Source: Chryseobacterium capnotolerans
GTDB lineage: Bacteria > Bacteroidota > Bacteroidia > Flavobacteriales > Weeksellaceae
Assembly (NCBI RefSeq): GCF_021278965.1
Contig: NZ_CP065589.1
Location: 2,051,001-2,115,000, forward strand
DNA: 64,000 nucleotides
Reading direction: 5' to 3'
Under the pieces are notes generated by a model. The model saw only the letters and a list, made by a program, of their open reading frames with translations, was not told the DNA's origin and searched no databases. The translations under genes were made by a program, and so were the position numbers. The first letter of the stretch is position 1, and each line of letters starts with the position of its first letter. This document shows positions 1 to 7,930 of the stretch, piece after piece.

Positions 1-518
1 TCCGTAAGAAGGTTGACAATGGTACGGTAATCTCCGTCAATATCAGTAAGGCTGCGATCCATTAATCGTTCATTCGAAGCGAAATCTTTCATGAAATTGA
101 AACTGTCCACTACAGTTACCATAGTATCTACATAGCTGAAACGGGAAAGGTCTATTCCGCTTTCTTCATCTATATACGTGAAGGTTTGTGCTACAGGAAT
201 AGGTTCACTGATGCCGGTGCTTTCAATTAAAAGATAGTCGAAACGATCCTCATGCGCCAAGCGTTCCACTTCTATCATAAGATCTTCTCTTAAGGTACAG
301 CAGATGCATCCATTGCTCATTTCAACCAGCTTTTCTTCTGTTCTTGAAAGGGTATTCTGATTTTCAACCAATCGGGCGTCAATATTAACTTCACTCATAT
401 CATTAACAATGACTGCTACTTTTAAGCCTTGTTTATTATGCAGAATATGGTTTAGTAAAGTTGTTTTTCCAGCCCCTAAAAAACCGCTGAGTACTGTTAC
501 AGGGAGTTTCTTTTTCAT
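1..518 (-). CDS. CobW/COG0523-family GTPase, putative zinc chaperone (C-terminus outside window)
   Basis: Reading leftward from ATG at 518 the protein begins [20 protein letters not shown], where GFLGAGKTT is the P-loop of the CobW/COG0523 G3E GTPases. About residue 75 follows the CxCC metal-binding signature (CICC), then an ESTG switch motif. Known family members move zinc or cobalt to target proteins under metal limitation. The reading frame stays open to base 1, so only about the first 172 residues are seen. It is followed upstream by a MerC-like membrane protein with a 6 bp gap and faces a Fur/Zur-type regulator across two palindromes, which supports a zinc role. The exact metal is inference. 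Confidence 0.9.
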   Translation of the reverse strand, partial: MKKKLPVTVLSGFLGAGKTTLLNHILHNKQGLKVAVIVNDMSEVNIDARLVENQNTLSRTEEKLVEMSNGCICCTLREDLMIEVERLAHEDRFDYLLIESTGISEPIPVAQTFTYIDEESGIDLSRFSYVDTMVTVVDSFNFMKDFASNERLMDRSLTDIDGDYRTIVNLLT

Positions 519-524
519 ACCTTC

Positions 525-863
525 TTAATGTTTATGATTTTTAAAGTTGATAAGATGTGCTGTAATCAGTCCTGCTGCACCTGCATAGATGAAGGGCAAA
601 TGAATTTCAAACAGAAAGTCAATCAATATTGAAATAGCAATGCATCCAATGGAAGCCCAGAATAAAATTCGTAACCAATTATTGGTCATATGTCTTGTTT
701 GCCTGTATACCACAAAGGTTCCGATAATAAGGAATGCAAGGTCGATATAAGGATTATGTGATATCCCTAAAGGAATAATAAGCAACAAAGGGAAAATAAT
801 ACAATGAACCAGGCACAGAACGACGGCTGATATTCCTACTGCATCAAGAATTTTTGACTTCAT
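525..863 (-). CDS. MerC domain-containing small membrane protein
   Basis: The protein (about 112 residues from ATG at 863) has four hydrophobic segments and, in the first, the pattern AVVLCLVHCIIFPLL, i.e. a Cys-x3-Cys pair (CLVHC) typical of MerC-domain proteins, which are otherwise known as inner-membrane mercury carriers. In Bacteroidota such proteins are often found in zinc-regulated loci, where a metal import role is likely. A longer in-frame start at 977 would run through the regulatory palindromes and into the divergent gene, so I prefer 863. It lies 6 bp upstream of the CobW-type gene, so both are probably one transcript controlled by the Zur-like repressor. Substrate is not known from sequence. 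Confidence 0.8.
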   Translation of the reverse strand: MKSKILDAVGISAVVLCLVHCIIFPLLLIIPLGISHNPYIDLAFLIIGTFVVYRQTRHMTNNWLRILFWASIGCIAISILIDFLFEIHLPFIYAGAAGLITAHLINFKNHKH

Positions 864-889
864 AAAAAGATTAGGATTTAAAATTGTTA

Positions 890-906
890 TTGTAACTTTG
901 TTGCAA
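890..906. promoter_or_regulatory. Probable Zur-type operator, box 1
   Basis: TTGTAACTTTGTTGCAA is a near-perfect inverted repeat (half-sites TTG-AAC / GTT-CAA). It sits about 27 bp upstream of the MerC-like start on the minus strand. The same core recurs 41 bp away as box 2, and both lie between the Fur-family gene and its likely targets. Operator function is inferred from position, symmetry and repetition. Confidence 0.7.
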
Positions 907-929
907 ATGTATATATAAAAAATCAAATA

Positions 930-946
930 ACGCAACTTTGTTGCAT
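930..946. promoter_or_regulatory. Probable Zur-type operator, box 2 (autoregulation)
   Basis: GCAACTTTGTTGC at 932-944 is a perfect palindrome around a TTT centre and matches box 1 at 11 of 13 positions or better. It ends 10 bp before the ATG of the Fur-family gene, so a bound repressor would block its transcription: likely autoregulation. Inferred from position and symmetry. Confidence 0.7.
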
Positions 947-953
947 TAAAAAT

Positions 954-1346
954 ATGAAACAGGTTAGAAATACCCACGCCAAAACTGAAATTTTAAACCT
1001 TATTAATGGCTCTGAGGTAGCATTGAGTCATTCTGATATTCAGAAGAAATTAGGAGAGCTATGTAATAGAGTTACGATTTACAGGGTTTTAGAACGTCTT
1101 GAAAATGAGGGAGCTATTCACAGGATTGTTAATGTGGATGGTGTCGTAAATTTTGCGAAATGCAGTGGAAAATGTAGTCATGAACAACATTTTCATAATC
1201 ATGTGCATTTTAACTGTAAAAAATGCCATTCAGTGACATGTATTGAGAATGCAATCCCTGAAATTAGCTTACCGGAGCATTTTATTGCGGAAGAATATAA
1301 CTTTATTATTAGCGGAGTGTGCCCAAAATGTACGATAAAGGCATAA
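954..1346 (+). CDS. zur: Fur-family transcriptional repressor, probably Zur
   Basis: A 130-residue Fur-superfamily protein. The N-terminal half carries the winged helix (RVTIYRVLERLENEGAIHRI, residues about 39-58). The C-terminal half has the His-rich regulatory site (HEQHFHNHVHFNC, about 76-88) and the structural zinc site made by two CxxC pairs (CKKC near 88-91, CPKC near 123-126). Its divergent partners are a COG0523 GTPase and a MerC-like protein, and two palindromic operators lie between them, so a zinc-sensing Zur is more likely than an iron-sensing Fur or peroxide-sensing PerR. The metal assignment is inference. Confidence 0.8.
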   Translation: MKQVRNTHAKTEILNLINGSEVALSHSDIQKKLGELCNRVTIYRVLERLENEGAIHRIVNVDGVVNFAKCSGKCSHEQHFHNHVHFNCKKCHSVTCIENAIPEISLPEHFIAEEYNFIISGVCPKCTIKA

Positions 1347-1366
1347 ATAAGCTTCCAGATTCATTT

Positions 1367-2242
1367 TTAATTTCCTCTGTAAGCAGAAGGCGTCATACCG
1401 GTGTATCGTTTGAAAAACCGACAAAAGAGGGATGATTCAGCAAAATTTAGTACATCAGTAATTTCCATGACTGAAAGATTGGTTGTTTTCAATAAAGATT
1501 TAGATTGTGCTATAACTGCTTCATTGATCCAAATCAGGATAGACTTCCCTGTCTGTTTACGGATTATTGTTGTCAAATATTTACTGGTAAGATGCATTTT
1601 CTGTGCATAAAAGGAAACGCTTCTTTCTTCTTTATGATGCTGATATAATAAATCAAAAAAAATAGTAGTTAATTCTGCTGCCCTTGTATGTTTTTGAACC
1701 TGTTCATTATTCGTATTATATACATCTTTTATTTCTGCTAAAAGAGCTAATAAGAGGAACTGAAGTATATCTGTCTTACTCCTGCTTTCTTCTCTATGAT
1801 AATGCATAGAAATATTTGTATGATGTTGGCTAAAGATTTCAAAACCGGTATTATTCAGCCTGATACATGGTAGTTGTCTTATTTCATGGAAAAGCATGTA
1901 GTTATTGGAAAGAGAATTGCTGGAAATACAATCAGGATCGAAAAAAATAGTATCTATATGCAGATCTTCTGATATTTCTATCGGCTCCATCATAGAACCG
2001 GGAAGTACAACCATCAGGGTATGGGGTTCCAACAATCTTTTCTGAAAATTTATTTTCAGTTCTGCTCTTCCTTTGATACAGATGGCACAGATAAAACCAT
2101 TAACAGTATGTGGATAATTTGTTAATCCCTTTCGTACAGAATCTTCTGCTCTGTTTACCACAATTCCTTCTACATTTTGTAATCCTATCTTCTCAGATAC
2201 ATAAGGTATACTGTAACTTTCAACATCTTCCATGGTTTTCAT
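1367..2242 (-). CDS. AraC-family transcriptional regulator
   Basis: About 292 residues from ATG at 2242 (an upstream in-frame Met at 2269 is possible; another is at 2233). The C-terminal 100 residues are a double helix-turn-helix of the AraC type: SFYAQKMHLTSKYLTTIIRK for the first motif and the conserved RFFKRYTGMTPSAYR end. The N-terminal part looks like a cupin-type ligand domain (LEPHTLMVVLPGSMMEP). It diverges from the M24-fold gene starting at 2389 with about 146 bp between, so it probably controls that gene. The ligand is unknown. Confidence 0.85.
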   Translation of the reverse strand: MKTMEDVESYSIPYVSEKIGLQNVEGIVVNRAEDSVRKGLTNYPHTVNGFICAICIKGRAELKINFQKRLLEPHTLMVVLPGSMMEPIEISEDLHIDTIFFDPDCISSNSLSNNYMLFHEIRQLPCIRLNNTGFEIFSQHHTNISMHYHREESRSKTDILQFLLLALLAEIKDVYNTNNEQVQKHTRAAELTTIFFDLLYQHHKEERSVSFYAQKMHLTSKYLTTIIRKQTGKSILIWINEAVIAQSKSLLKTTNLSVMEITDVLNFAESSLFCRFFKRYTGMTPSAYRGN

Positions 2243-2388
2243 CCTGTAAATTAAATTTAAGATAAACAAGATACTTATTTTTTAGCAAAACAAACGTATT
2301 GCACATTTATTATTCTTTTGGGATAATATCCTTCGCTCACCGATCTGCTTACTTTGCATCAGCTTTAATAATTAATAAAGAATGAGTT

Positions 2389-3657
2389 ATGAAAACAAAG
2401 ATGGAAATACCATTACCTCTATCGTTAAAAGAGCGTGACCGTCGTTGGGATATTGCACGCACTATCATGAGAAAAAATGAACTGGACACTCTTGTTATCT
2501 ATGGAGACAGAGAATCTGCAGCACCAGCTCCGTTTTGTATTGATCATTATTTTACCAATGACAGACTTGGATCTGTGGTGATATTTCACAAAGAAGAAAA
2601 GCCAATTGTTGTAACTTTTGCTTCAATGATGGTGGCCGACCATATGCAGGCTTCCCATCGTGGAGATCAGCAATGGATTGAGCCTGAGCAAATCTATGTT
2701 GGTAAAACCGGAGCCGGTATTGGAAATATCCTTAAAAAGATGGGACTTTCAAATACACCCAGGATAGGGATCATCGGTTTGGAGCCTTATCCACCCTTCT
2801 ATTTTGACGGAGCACTTCCCTATCGCACTTGGAAAGGCATCATGGAAGCCTTTCCAAACGCCGAATTAAAGCCTGTATATATGGATTTTTTCAAACTGAC
2901 TGCTCCCAAAAGTGATGAAGAACTGGCTTTAATCAGACATGCGGCCCACATCGGGGAAGCAATGAGTGAAGCGATGCGAATGACAATTAAGCCTGGAGTA
3001 AGTGAAGCTGAAGTAGCTGCAGTGATTACTTCGACCTGTATTTCAATGGGCGGATTTACGGCTGAAATATTAATGGGGTCAGGACCTGAATATATTGGCT
3101 GGGGGCCGCCGGCTTGGCAATACCGGTCACAACCTCCTAGAATCATTAAAGAAGGAGATATTGTTTTGTCTGAGATCTTTGCGCTGTATGGAATGTATGA
3201 AACTCAGCATCAGGCCGCAGTAGCAGTTGGAAATATACATCCGGATCTTGAACGTGCAGCTCTTGTTGCCCGCGAGTGTTATGAAGCAGGTGTTGATGTT
3301 TTGAAATCGGGAAAAACATTTGGAGAAGTTGTTGATGTCATGGAAAAACCACTTTTAGAAGCTGGTGGATGGCATGTACATCCTTTGATACATAGTATAA
3401 ACCCTTATGGCCCAATTGGATTTGGAACCGCTCCGGGAATTGAAAAATTGCCACAAGCTGCCCGATACGGAAATGTTGGTAGACTGCCTAACCCTGGTAG
3501 AGATTTAGTCCTACAGGAAGGGATGTGCTTTGCCTTTGAACCCAATTGTGCTTTTGGAAATCATCTTGCCAATATCGGCGGAACTGTAATTGTTGGCAGT
3601 GACAGAGGGATTGAACTCAATACCAACTCTACTCATCTGATGAGGGCAGAATATTAA
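2389..3657 (+). CDS. M24-family (creatinase/aminopeptidase P fold) protein with lost metal ligands
   Basis: A 422-residue protein with the two-part layout of creatinase and Xaa-Pro peptidases: an N-terminal creatinase-like domain (about 15-170) and a C-terminal pita-bread domain (about 175-420, LIRHAAHIGEAMSEAM). Of the five metal ligands of M24 peptidases (D, D, H, E, E) the equivalent residues here appear to be E262, Q273, H335, E384 and G397, so at least three are changed. It may be a metal-free hydrolase like creatinase or an amidohydrolase of another kind, rather than a peptidase. The divergent AraC gene suggests substrate-induced expression. A strong terminator follows. Confidence 0.75.
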   Translation: MKTKMEIPLPLSLKERDRRWDIARTIMRKNELDTLVIYGDRESAAPAPFCIDHYFTNDRLGSVVIFHKEEKPIVVTFASMMVADHMQASHRGDQQWIEPEQIYVGKTGAGIGNILKKMGLSNTPRIGIIGLEPYPPFYFDGALPYRTWKGIMEAFPNAELKPVYMDFFKLTAPKSDEELALIRHAAHIGEAMSEAMRMTIKPGVSEAEVAAVITSTCISMGGFTAEILMGSGPEYIGWGPPAWQYRSQPPRIIKEGDIVLSEIFALYGMYETQHQAAVAVGNIHPDLERAALVARECYEAGVDVLKSGKTFGEVVDVMEKPLLEAGGWHVHPLIHSINPYGPIGFGTAPGIEKLPQAARYGNVGRLPNPGRDLVLQEGMCFAFEPNCAFGNHLANIGGTVIVGSDRGIELNTNSTHLMRAEY

Positions 3658-3685
3658 TAATAGAAATATATTTGTAGACCATAAA

Positions 3686-3718
3686 AAAGCCTCCTTAAAG
3701 TTGTTTTAAGGAGGCTTT
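3686..3718. terminator. Bidirectional intrinsic terminator
   Basis: A 14 bp perfect stem (AAAGCCTCCTTAAA with its complement at 3705-3718), a 5-base loop, then ATTTTTTT on the plus strand and an A-rich/T-rich arrangement that also gives a U-tract on the minus strand. It ends the M24 gene and, from the other side, the orphan gene at 3734-4216. Confidence 0.85.
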
Positions 3719-3733
3719 ATTTTTTTATATCCG

Positions 3734-4216
3734 CTATAAAGGAGAGATATACACTTCTATTTTAGTTCCATCATAGTTGAACGTTCCATCGGAATTAATT
3801 TTCCCAAGGACCCATTTCATATCTACCGGAACAGACCATGCAGAGCCTAAGGCAAATCCGTTAACAGATCTGATTTCATTACCGTTTCCTGTGGTAATTG
3901 CTGAATGAAACCATGTTTTGTCGATAGGTCTGTAGAAACCAATAGCTTTTCCTTTAGCAATAGGAGAATATCCATCCCATTTTTTTCCTCCGGTATAGTT
4001 GAAGGTTTCTAACCATTTCTGACCTGCTGAACCTGCTAATTGATCAGGACTGATGCTGGCTCCTCTCATGTAAAGGGCATAAGCAACCACATCGTGGCAT
4101 ACCCCATTACTGTATTTTGAAATATTTTCTGCTCCTGAAAGAACGGCGTGTGCAACGGGTGCCCTTTCGGATAAAGATAACTGAGCCTTCCTGGCTCCTT
4201 CTGCTGTTACTGACAT
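3734..4216 (-). CDS. Uncharacterised protein with Cys/His pair (possible cysteine-hydrolase fold)
   Basis: I do not recognise this 160-residue family. It has no signal peptide or membrane segment. A small helix with GVCHDVVAYALY (C40, H41) and a later WFHSAITTG (H104) resemble the Cys-helix and His-strand spacing of papain/NlpC-like enzymes or toxin domains, but that is only a visual likeness. It is monocistronic, ending at the shared terminator. A decayed copy of its first 34 codons and its upstream region lies at 25607-25745 in this window, so the gene has been duplicated in the past. Function unknown. Confidence 0.55.
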   Translation of the reverse strand: MSVTAEGARKAQLSLSERAPVAHAVLSGAENISKYSNGVCHDVVAYALYMRGASISPDQLAGSAGQKWLETFNYTGGKKWDGYSPIAKGKAIGFYRPIDKTWFHSAITTGNGNEIRSVNGFALGSAWSVPVDMKWVLGKINSDGTFNYDGTKIEVYISPL

Positions 4217-4309
4217 ATTAAGAATATTTTGTTTGGTTATTGTAAAGATAGTCTTTTTTATCCAAACGACATTTTCTAGGCATCAGGTGCTTGCGGAAGT
4301 ATCTGTTAT

Positions 4310-5455
4310 TTAATCTTTTGCCTGTGAAACCCTTGTGATATTATCAATAATGATGTCCATTGCTGTATCTGATTTGATTTTAATAGTATATCCATTAGTA
4401 AAGGAAGAGGAATCTGCTACAGTAGTGAGATAGAAAACAAGATTTCCTGTAGTAACTCCGTTAGGAGCAACAGCCGTCTGATCTATTGAAAATGTATTAT
4501 TCATATTAGACATATTAACCGTTACAAATGCTACCGAACCATTATTTTTGTTTTCATATTTGGCAATGATTCTCCAGGTGTGAACCTGTCCTGCTACTGA
4601 ATTATCAAGAAATCTACCATTACTTTGGTCATATATATTGGCTACGGTTGGAGAAACAATGTTCTCTGGCCAGCTTGTGGCTGGTGTTGGTGAGAAATCT
4701 GTTACAATATTAACGGGAGTCTGATAGATGATATTCTGATAATTGTTTAAAGAAACTCCTCCTGATGATCTAAAGGCAAATGAAGGTTTTATTCCTGCTC
4801 CACTGTTCATTTTTACAACCCCTTCATTGGCTGTTGTAAGCGTTTGTGAGGAGATCATTGTACTCCATTGGGTTCCGTTATAATAACGTAATGTTTTATT
4901 GGAAGAGTCGTATATAATCATGCCTGCTACAGGATTGGTTATATTGGCTGGCGGATTGGCATTTCTGGGTAGTATGAGTGTTGAATTTGCAGAATTGATA
5001 TCAACAATTCCTTGTGGAGCATTGGTTCCGATTCCAACTTTTCCATCCGAATCTATTCTTACTCTTTCATTATCATTGGTTTTTAAAATGAAAGGCTGTG
5101 CGTTGGTACTTCCTATAAAGTCTGTAGCAGAAAGATTATTACCAGTTGTTTTCCAACTGCTAGATAGTATTGAGTTTAAAGTGAGGGCATCAATTACTTT
5201 AGTCCATGAAGTACCATTACTCAGATAGATGCCTGGTGTTACATCATTGGCCGTGGCAGTATTATAAAGAAACATTCCTTCACTGTATACATTGGCTGTG
5301 GTGGAGGTAAGTGCTACTTTGTTCAAAAGCAACCCTTTATTGGAAGACCCTAAGGTAAGATCAGAGTTCAGATCAGGAGTTGTTGTACCTATCCCTACTT
5401 GAGCTGATGAAAGTGCAGCATACATAATGCTGATAAGTAAGCTAATTTTTTTCAT
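4310..5455 (-). CDS. Secreted surface/appendage-like protein with VGIGT repeats
   Basis: A 381-residue protein with a clear signal peptide (MKKISLLISIMYAALSSAQ). The mature protein starts VGIGTTTPD and repeats VGIGTNAPQ near residue 141. This motif and the Ser/Thr/Asn-rich, beta-strand-like sequence are common in tail-fibre-like or adhesin-like surface proteins of Flavobacteriia. The C-terminal 170 residues have no repeat and no obvious sorting domain. It lies just downstream of the exopolysaccharide cluster on the same strand, separated by 65 bp, but it need not belong to it. Role unknown; cell-surface location is inferred. Confidence 0.65.
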   Translation of the reverse strand: MKKISLLISIMYAALSSAQVGIGTTTPDLNSDLTLGSSNKGLLLNKVALTSTTANVYSEGMFLYNTATANDVTPGIYLSNGTSWTKVIDALTLNSILSSSWKTTGNNLSATDFIGSTNAQPFILKTNDNERVRIDSDGKVGIGTNAPQGIVDINSANSTLILPRNANPPANITNPVAGMIIYDSSNKTLRYYNGTQWSTMISSQTLTTANEGVVKMNSGAGIKPSFAFRSSGGVSLNNYQNIIYQTPVNIVTDFSPTPATSWPENIVSPTVANIYDQSNGRFLDNSVAGQVHTWRIIAKYENKNNGSVAFVTVNMSNMNNTFSIDQTAVAPNGVTTGNLVFYLTTVADSSSFTNGYTIKIKSDTAMDIIIDNITRVSQAKD

Positions 5456-5520
5456 GATCGTATTTTTAATGGTTAATGAGAGATTAGAATGTCAATTTCA
5501 TTCAGGTTGGGAGACCTGGG

Positions 5521-6588
5521 TTAAAATGAAGTTTCCATTTCTTTTATTTTGTGTTTCCAGATGTTAAAAGTTCTTATCATATGCAGAATCTTATAATAGG
5601 ATAAAACCGCAGTAATACAAATGACGAAAACTAAATTGATATTAAAGGAAACTAATAAATAAGCTGTAACCAGAAGACTGAGATGGATTAAAAGAATAGA
5701 AAATCCAATTTTTTTAGGGGTTAATCCAATTTCTGTCATATAGTGATGAAGATGAGTTCTGTCAGCCGTAAAAGGTGATATTCTTTTGATCATTCTTCCG
5801 ATACAGACCCGTATAAAGTCAAAAACGGGAAGCATAAAAACAAATAGAAAATACAGAAGTTGTGTTTTCTGCTCTTTCTCAAAATCGTATCTGAGACAGT
5901 AAATTCCAAGACTGACAAGGAGAAATCCAAGGAACAAACTTCCGGAATCTCCCAGAAATATTTTCTGATGTTCAGAAAAATTATATTTAAGAAAACTGAT
6001 AAGGCAGCCGATAAGGATGATGCTCATTTTAGCCAGCATTATATGGTGACTGTAAAGGCTGCTGAGTAGTAAGAAAGTAAAGCCTGATAATGCTATGATT
6101 CCGGCAAGCCCGTCTACTCCATCCATTAAGTTAAATGAATTCACAGCTCCGGTAATTAAAAGTACAGTAATCACATACTGCCCATAAACCGGAAGTTCAT
6201 ATATTCCTAAAAAACCAAATAATGAAGTGATTCTGATGCCGTACAGAGCCATTACGAAGCTTATACAAAGCTGGATAAACAATTTGTGTTGTGCTTTTAC
6301 ATCTTTCTTATCATCAATAGCTCCCAGAATAAATAAGATAACTGCTCCAGTCATTATAATAAATATTTCTTTATTGAATACAGCCTGCATGATACAACCT
6401 GTAAGGATAGAAATGCATACAATAACAATTCCTCCAATTAAAGGGATAGGATTACGATGTACCTTTCTGTAATTAGGATAATCAACCAGATGTAACTTAA
6501 CAGAAAGTTTAGATACCAAAGGAGTTACAATAACAGACAATACATATGCCAGTACTCCGCCTATAAAAAATTCTAAAATGGTTCTCAT
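5521..6588 (-). CDS. Undecaprenyl-phosphate sugar-1-phosphate transferase (WecA/MraY family)
   Basis: About 355 residues with some ten membrane segments. The cytoplasmic-loop motifs of polyprenyl-phosphate sugar-phosphate transferases are present in order: DDKKDVKAQHK, NLMDGVDGLAG, FLGDSGSLFLGF and the histidine loop DRTHLHH. Such enzymes load the first sugar phosphate (commonly GlcNAc-1-P) onto undecaprenyl phosphate at the inner membrane, starting a repeat unit. I place the start at 6588 (MRTILEF), 4 bp after the preceding glycosyltransferase stop; an upstream Met at 6642 would overlap it. It is the last gene of the polysaccharide cluster. Confidence 0.9.
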   Translation of the reverse strand: MRTILEFFIGGVLAYVLSVIVTPLVSKLSVKLHLVDYPNYRKVHRNPIPLIGGIVIVCISILTGCIMQAVFNKEIFIIMTGAVILFILGAIDDKKDVKAQHKLFIQLCISFVMALYGIRITSLFGFLGIYELPVYGQYVITVLLITGAVNSFNLMDGVDGLAGIIALSGFTFLLLSSLYSHHIMLAKMSIILIGCLISFLKYNFSEHQKIFLGDSGSLFLGFLLVSLGIYCLRYDFEKEQKTQLLYFLFVFMLPVFDFIRVCIGRMIKRISPFTADRTHLHHYMTEIGLTPKKIGFSILLIHLSLLVTAYLLVSFNINLVFVICITAVLSYYKILHMIRTFNIWKHKIKEMETSF

Positions 6589-6592
6589 AGCT

Positions 6593-7804
6593 TTAGTATT
6601 TTGATTGGAAAATCTGATTGTTTTTAAGATGAACTGCTTCATATTCTGACAGAACCTTTTCTTTAAGTGCAGATGCCTGGGAAAATATCCCTTGTTTGGT
6701 ATTTACCTCACAGGATTCCCGAATCAGGTTTCTGTACCTGCCTGCAATCTTTTTCCAGATGTATTTTCTTTCAGCAATTTTTCGGAGCGCCAAGGAACAG
6801 GTATTCAATTCTGAAGAAGTTGTAGTAAGAAGTAAAGAAGTAAGGGTCTCTGTATCACGGAAATAAAATGCGGCATTTTCTGTCGTGACTCTATTATATG
6901 ATACATCAAACGCAAAAACAGGCAGTTTCAGATACATTGCTTCTACTAATGAAGGGTTTGTTCCTCCGGCAGAATGGCCATGAATATACATTTCGGCATT
7001 GCTTCTTATGAGATCAATTTCTCTTTGTTGATAAACAGGATCCAGAATACAGATATTAGGGGAATCTTTATACTGAGCCTTGAGGTTTCTTCCGTATTCG
7101 CTGTTTTGCCAGTTTCCTATAATCACAAGAGTTTTGTGCTGAACGGTATGAAACACTTCCAATATTTTGTGAACATTATTTTCGGGTTCTATTCGGCAAA
7201 CTTTTACCGCATATGGGCTTGTAAGAAAAGGATATTTATAGAGGTCTTCGGGGGTTATGGTTCCATCCGGGGTGGCATGATCAGCACCATATTCGATAAT
7301 CCTGCTCAGTGTTCCATATCGTAATGCTGTGTAATCCTGTATGGCTTCGTTATCTGAAATATCAATATGAGAAAATTTGACAGCAATTTTTTCAGCCCAC
7401 CAGAGATACAGTTTTGCAGGGAGGCTCCATTTTTCTCTTTTCCATTCAATTCCATCAATAGAAATGATAATTTTTCTGTTGGTAAAAAGTCTTACAAAAG
7501 GGAGGATCCATGATCCAGCAACTCCCAATATAATTAAAACTTTACTAAAAAATAGTGCATGGATAATACTGAGCGTATCATAAGGGATACTTTGTATTCC
7601 ATTGGCATTTAGAGGAATGTATTTCAGTTTTGCTCTTTTATAAAGAGGCTTTCTTTCTTCTTTTTTATATCGTTTTGAAGAGCAATATACCGTAAAATCA
7701 AACTGATCCGATAATTCTTCTACAAGATGTTCAGTTAAGGTTTCAAAACCTCCATAATTGGCAGGAAGTCCTACTGTTCCGATAATGGCTATTTTTGTTT
7801 TCAT
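6593..7804 (-). CDS. DUF1972-type glycosyltransferase (rhamnosyltransferase-like GT4)
   Basis: 403 residues. The N-terminus MKTKIAIIGTVGLPANYGGF-ET is the hallmark of DUF1972 glycosyltransferases, which have a GT-B fold and include rhamnosyl- and other deoxyhexosyltransferases. The C-terminal half has the GT4 donor-binding stretch (GTNPSLVEAMYLKLPVFAFD). It heads a two-gene unit with the WecA-type transferase. Its upstream region carries the palindrome TTCCAGATTATGGAA at 7897-7911 and a possible -24/-12 element at 7826-7843, so it probably belongs to the sigma-54-controlled units of this cluster. Sugar specificity cannot be told from sequence. Confidence 0.85.
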   Translation of the reverse strand: MKTKIAIIGTVGLPANYGGFETLTEHLVEELSDQFDFTVYCSSKRYKKEERKPLYKRAKLKYIPLNANGIQSIPYDTLSIIHALFFSKVLIILGVAGSWILPFVRLFTNRKIIISIDGIEWKREKWSLPAKLYLWWAEKIAVKFSHIDISDNEAIQDYTALRYGTLSRIIEYGADHATPDGTITPEDLYKYPFLTSPYAVKVCRIEPENNVHKILEVFHTVQHKTLVIIGNWQNSEYGRNLKAQYKDSPNICILDPVYQQREIDLIRSNAEMYIHGHSAGGTNPSLVEAMYLKLPVFAFDVSYNRVTTENAAFYFRDTETLTSLLLTTTSSELNTCSLALRKIAERKYIWKKIAGRYRNLIRESCEVNTKQGIFSQASALKEKVLSEYEAVHLKNNQIFQSKY

Positions 7805-7825
7805 TTTTTTACTTTTTTAAAGATA

Positions 7826-7843
7826 AATCCACAGGTGTGCCTT
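7826..7843 (-). promoter_or_regulatory. Possible -24/-12 (sigma-54-like) promoter
   Basis: On the minus strand AAGGCACACCTGTGGATT has the GGCAC of the sigma-54 -24 element and GA instead of GC at the -12 position (GG-N10-GA). The promoter candidate at 20377-20394 has the same GG-N10-GA arrangement (AAGGCA...TGATT). It lies 22 bp from the ATG and 55 bp downstream of the palindrome at 7897-7911. Confidence 0.4.
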
Positions 7844-7896
7844 TGTTTTTAATCATTGATATTCAATTGTTTATGTGATTTTATTTACTTTATTAT

Positions 7897-7930
7897 TTCC
7901 AGATTATGGAATTATTAATGGAATTTGGAA
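7897..7930 (-). promoter_or_regulatory. Candidate enhancer (UAS) of the sigma-54 activator, copy 1
   Basis: Palindrome TTCCATAATCTGGAA (minus strand) at 7897-7911, plus a further TTCCA half-site whose first base is 19 bp upstream (7926-7930). The same layout occurs at 13351-13385 and 20436-20469, each time about 85-115 bp before a gene start. The half-site overlaps the end of the preceding gene. Confidence 0.6.

Noticed and set aside
2820..3146. Open frame on the opposite strand inside the M24 gene
   Set aside because: Antisense shadow of a clear gene with no family pattern; the same holds for the other antisense frames inside real genes.
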